From contig CM041465.1 in NCBI GenBank assembly GCA_023213395.1, forward strand, positions 187,867,741-187,931,740: 64,000 nucleotides of DNA. The letters run 5' to 3'. Source of the DNA: Cycas panzhihuaensis. Lineage: Eukaryota; Cycadophyta. Made by a program: the position numbers and the translations under genes. The notes under the pieces are model-generated. The model was not told the origin of the DNA and searched no databases. It worked only from the letters and a program-made list of their open reading frames with translations. Shown piece by piece: positions 63,049-64,000 of the stretch (position 1 is its first letter; each line of letters opens with the position of its first letter).

Positions 63049-64000
63049 TCATCAAAATCTATACCTGATTGCTGTGCATACCCCTTAGCCACCAATTAAG
63101 CTCTATTTCACTCAACCACACTATCAACATCCCTTTTCAGCTTAAAGACCCACTGATTTCCTATGGCTTTGCGACTTGCAGGCAATTCCATCAGCTCCCA
63201 TGTTTTGTTTTTACTTAGGGCCTCCATTTCCTCCTCCATGGCAATCCACCATTTGCTTGCTTCTTCGCCCTCACAAGCTTCATGAAATGAGCTAGGCTCA
63301 CCAACATCAGTAACTAATGCAAAAGTTGAATGTGCATTAAGAGTATACCTTTAGGGTGGCTTAGATATTCTAGTGGATCTCCTAATCCAATGAGATCCAT
63401 CAACCTGTGGTTGCTCAAGTTGTTGTTCTTCCTGTTTAGTCACGATATTTTGTTGTTCAAGTTCTTGATTTTCATCTTTTCCATAGCATCATCTTCCACT
63501 TTTATTTCCTTAGTAGGTATAGCATCTATTGTTTGTTCTTCTTCAACTTTCTGCATGGATTTCTCATTAAATACCACATCTCAGTTAATGATAAGCTTGT
63601 GGGCAGTTGTATCCCATAGCTTGTACCCTTTTGTTCCATCATCATATCCAAGAAAAATACACTTCTTGGACTTTGCGTCCAACTTGGACCTTTGTTCATT
63701 TAAGACATGGGCATAAGCATCACAACCAAAAACAACTAAATGGGAATAATTAATAGGTTTTCTTGTCCATACCTCTTCATGAATCTTCCTGTCTATAGCT
63801 GTAGTGGGTGACTTGTTGATCAGGTAAGCACGTATATTTAGAGCCTCAACTCAAAATTCTTGCCCCAAACTAGCAATGCTGAGAATATACGTGGCATGCT
63901 CCATAATGGTACGGTTCATCCTCTCAACTTCCTCATTTTGGTGTGGGGTGCTGGGAATTGTTTATTGCCTGGCTATTCCATGTTCACTACAAAATTGATC
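63049..64000 (-). pseudogene. Copia A integrase (C-terminal part) to start of reverse transcriptase, partial
   Basis: Minus strand, running in from beyond the window. Integrase C-terminal motif TPHQNEEVERMNRTIMEHAT is near 63,950-63,890. Then come YLINKSPTTAIDRKIHEEVW, the VVFGCDAYAHVLNEQRSKLD block and IFLGYDDGTKGYKLWD (63,680-63,610). An acidic linker follows, then the reverse-transcriptase start ending GIDFDEI at the gypsy C insertion. Stops at Gln, Trp and Arg positions interrupt the frame (for example INxDVVF with TGA for Arg or Trp). Confidence 0.87.

Larger units (their letters stand above)
40802..64000 (+). other. AIM1: Intron 2 of the AIM1-like gene (continues past the window)
   Basis: It starts with a strong GTAAGT donor, and no downstream AIM1-like exon could be found up to 64,000, so the intron is at least 23.2 kb. 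It holds the LINE (41207-47619) and the copia A/gypsy C/copia D/SMART nest. Outside those, 40,802-41,190 and 47,637-about 49,300 are AT-rich with no gene recognised. Three of the four large elements are antisense to the gene; only copia D is sense. If the downstream exons are missing, this would instead be a pseudogene fragment. Confidence 0.6.
49308..64000 (-). mobile_element. Copia A: outer Ty1/copia retrotransposon, split by gypsy C, 5' end off window
   Basis: Minus-strand copia sequence occurs on both sides of gypsy C and fits together in frame. The right part (63,049 to the window end) holds integrase and the start of reverse transcriptase, ending GIDFDEI. The left part (50,998 to 49,690) resumes FSPIIRLSIVRVVLALAA. 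The flanks of gypsy C carry AGCTT and AGATT, a 5-bp duplication with one change. The 5' LTR, gag and protease must lie beyond 64,000. It is inserted antisense in intron 2 of the AIM1-like gene. Confidence 0.88.

Overview
This window looks like nuclear DNA from a seed plant with long introns and an AT-rich, transposon-filled genome. Evidence: the first two coding exons of a peroxisomal multifunctional beta-oxidation gene (AIM1/MFP type) with GT-AG introns, plant-type Ty1/copia and Ty3/gypsy elements primed by initiator tRNA-Met, an L1-type LINE with a C-terminal RNase H, and a tiny TRIM/SMART element. I cannot name the species. No tRNA, rRNA, CRISPR or prokaryotic feature was seen.

Positions 1-39,400 form an AT-rich 'graveyard' with no host gene I can support. 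It holds a 220-bp (TA)n tract; a decayed copia element with both LTRs, PBS and target-site duplication (TSD) (4049-9122, minus); a relic of a gypsy protease (about 9.9-10.7 kb, minus); a second decayed copia body (about 11.6-16.5 kb, minus); a tandem duplication at 18 kb; an LTR element with no recognisable genes (18490-22130, plus); a gypsy RNase H-integrase relic (22.8-24.4 kb, plus); and a 10.2-kb LTR element with apparently non-coding internal sequence (28121-38336, plus) carrying a whole nested gypsy element (about 29.5-34.9 kb, minus).

From about 39.4 kb the base composition changes and a gene starts. Coding exon 1 of the AIM1-like gene is 39874-39967, followed by an apparent 9-nt microexon (40793-40801). 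Everything from 40802 to the window end appears to be the next intron (at least 23 kb). It contains a full-length 6.4-kb LINE on the minus strand with a 16-17 bp perfect TSD (41207-47619), then a nest: copia A (minus; one LTR near 49.3-49.6 kb, the other beyond 64 kb) is split inside its reverse transcriptase by gypsy C (50999-63043, minus); gypsy C has copia D (51379-56874, plus) inserted in its left LTR; copia D has a 287-bp SMART-like TRIM (52483-52769) inserted in gag. Four TSD pairs and the uninterrupted right LTR of gypsy C support this order.

All the large elements show stop codons and frameshifts, so none appears autonomous now. Many stops are the ones expected from C-to-T change at methylated CG/CHG sites (CGA to TGA, CAG to TAG, TGG to TAG). 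The genes do not form an operon or pathway: one host gene start is embedded in layered transposon insertions.
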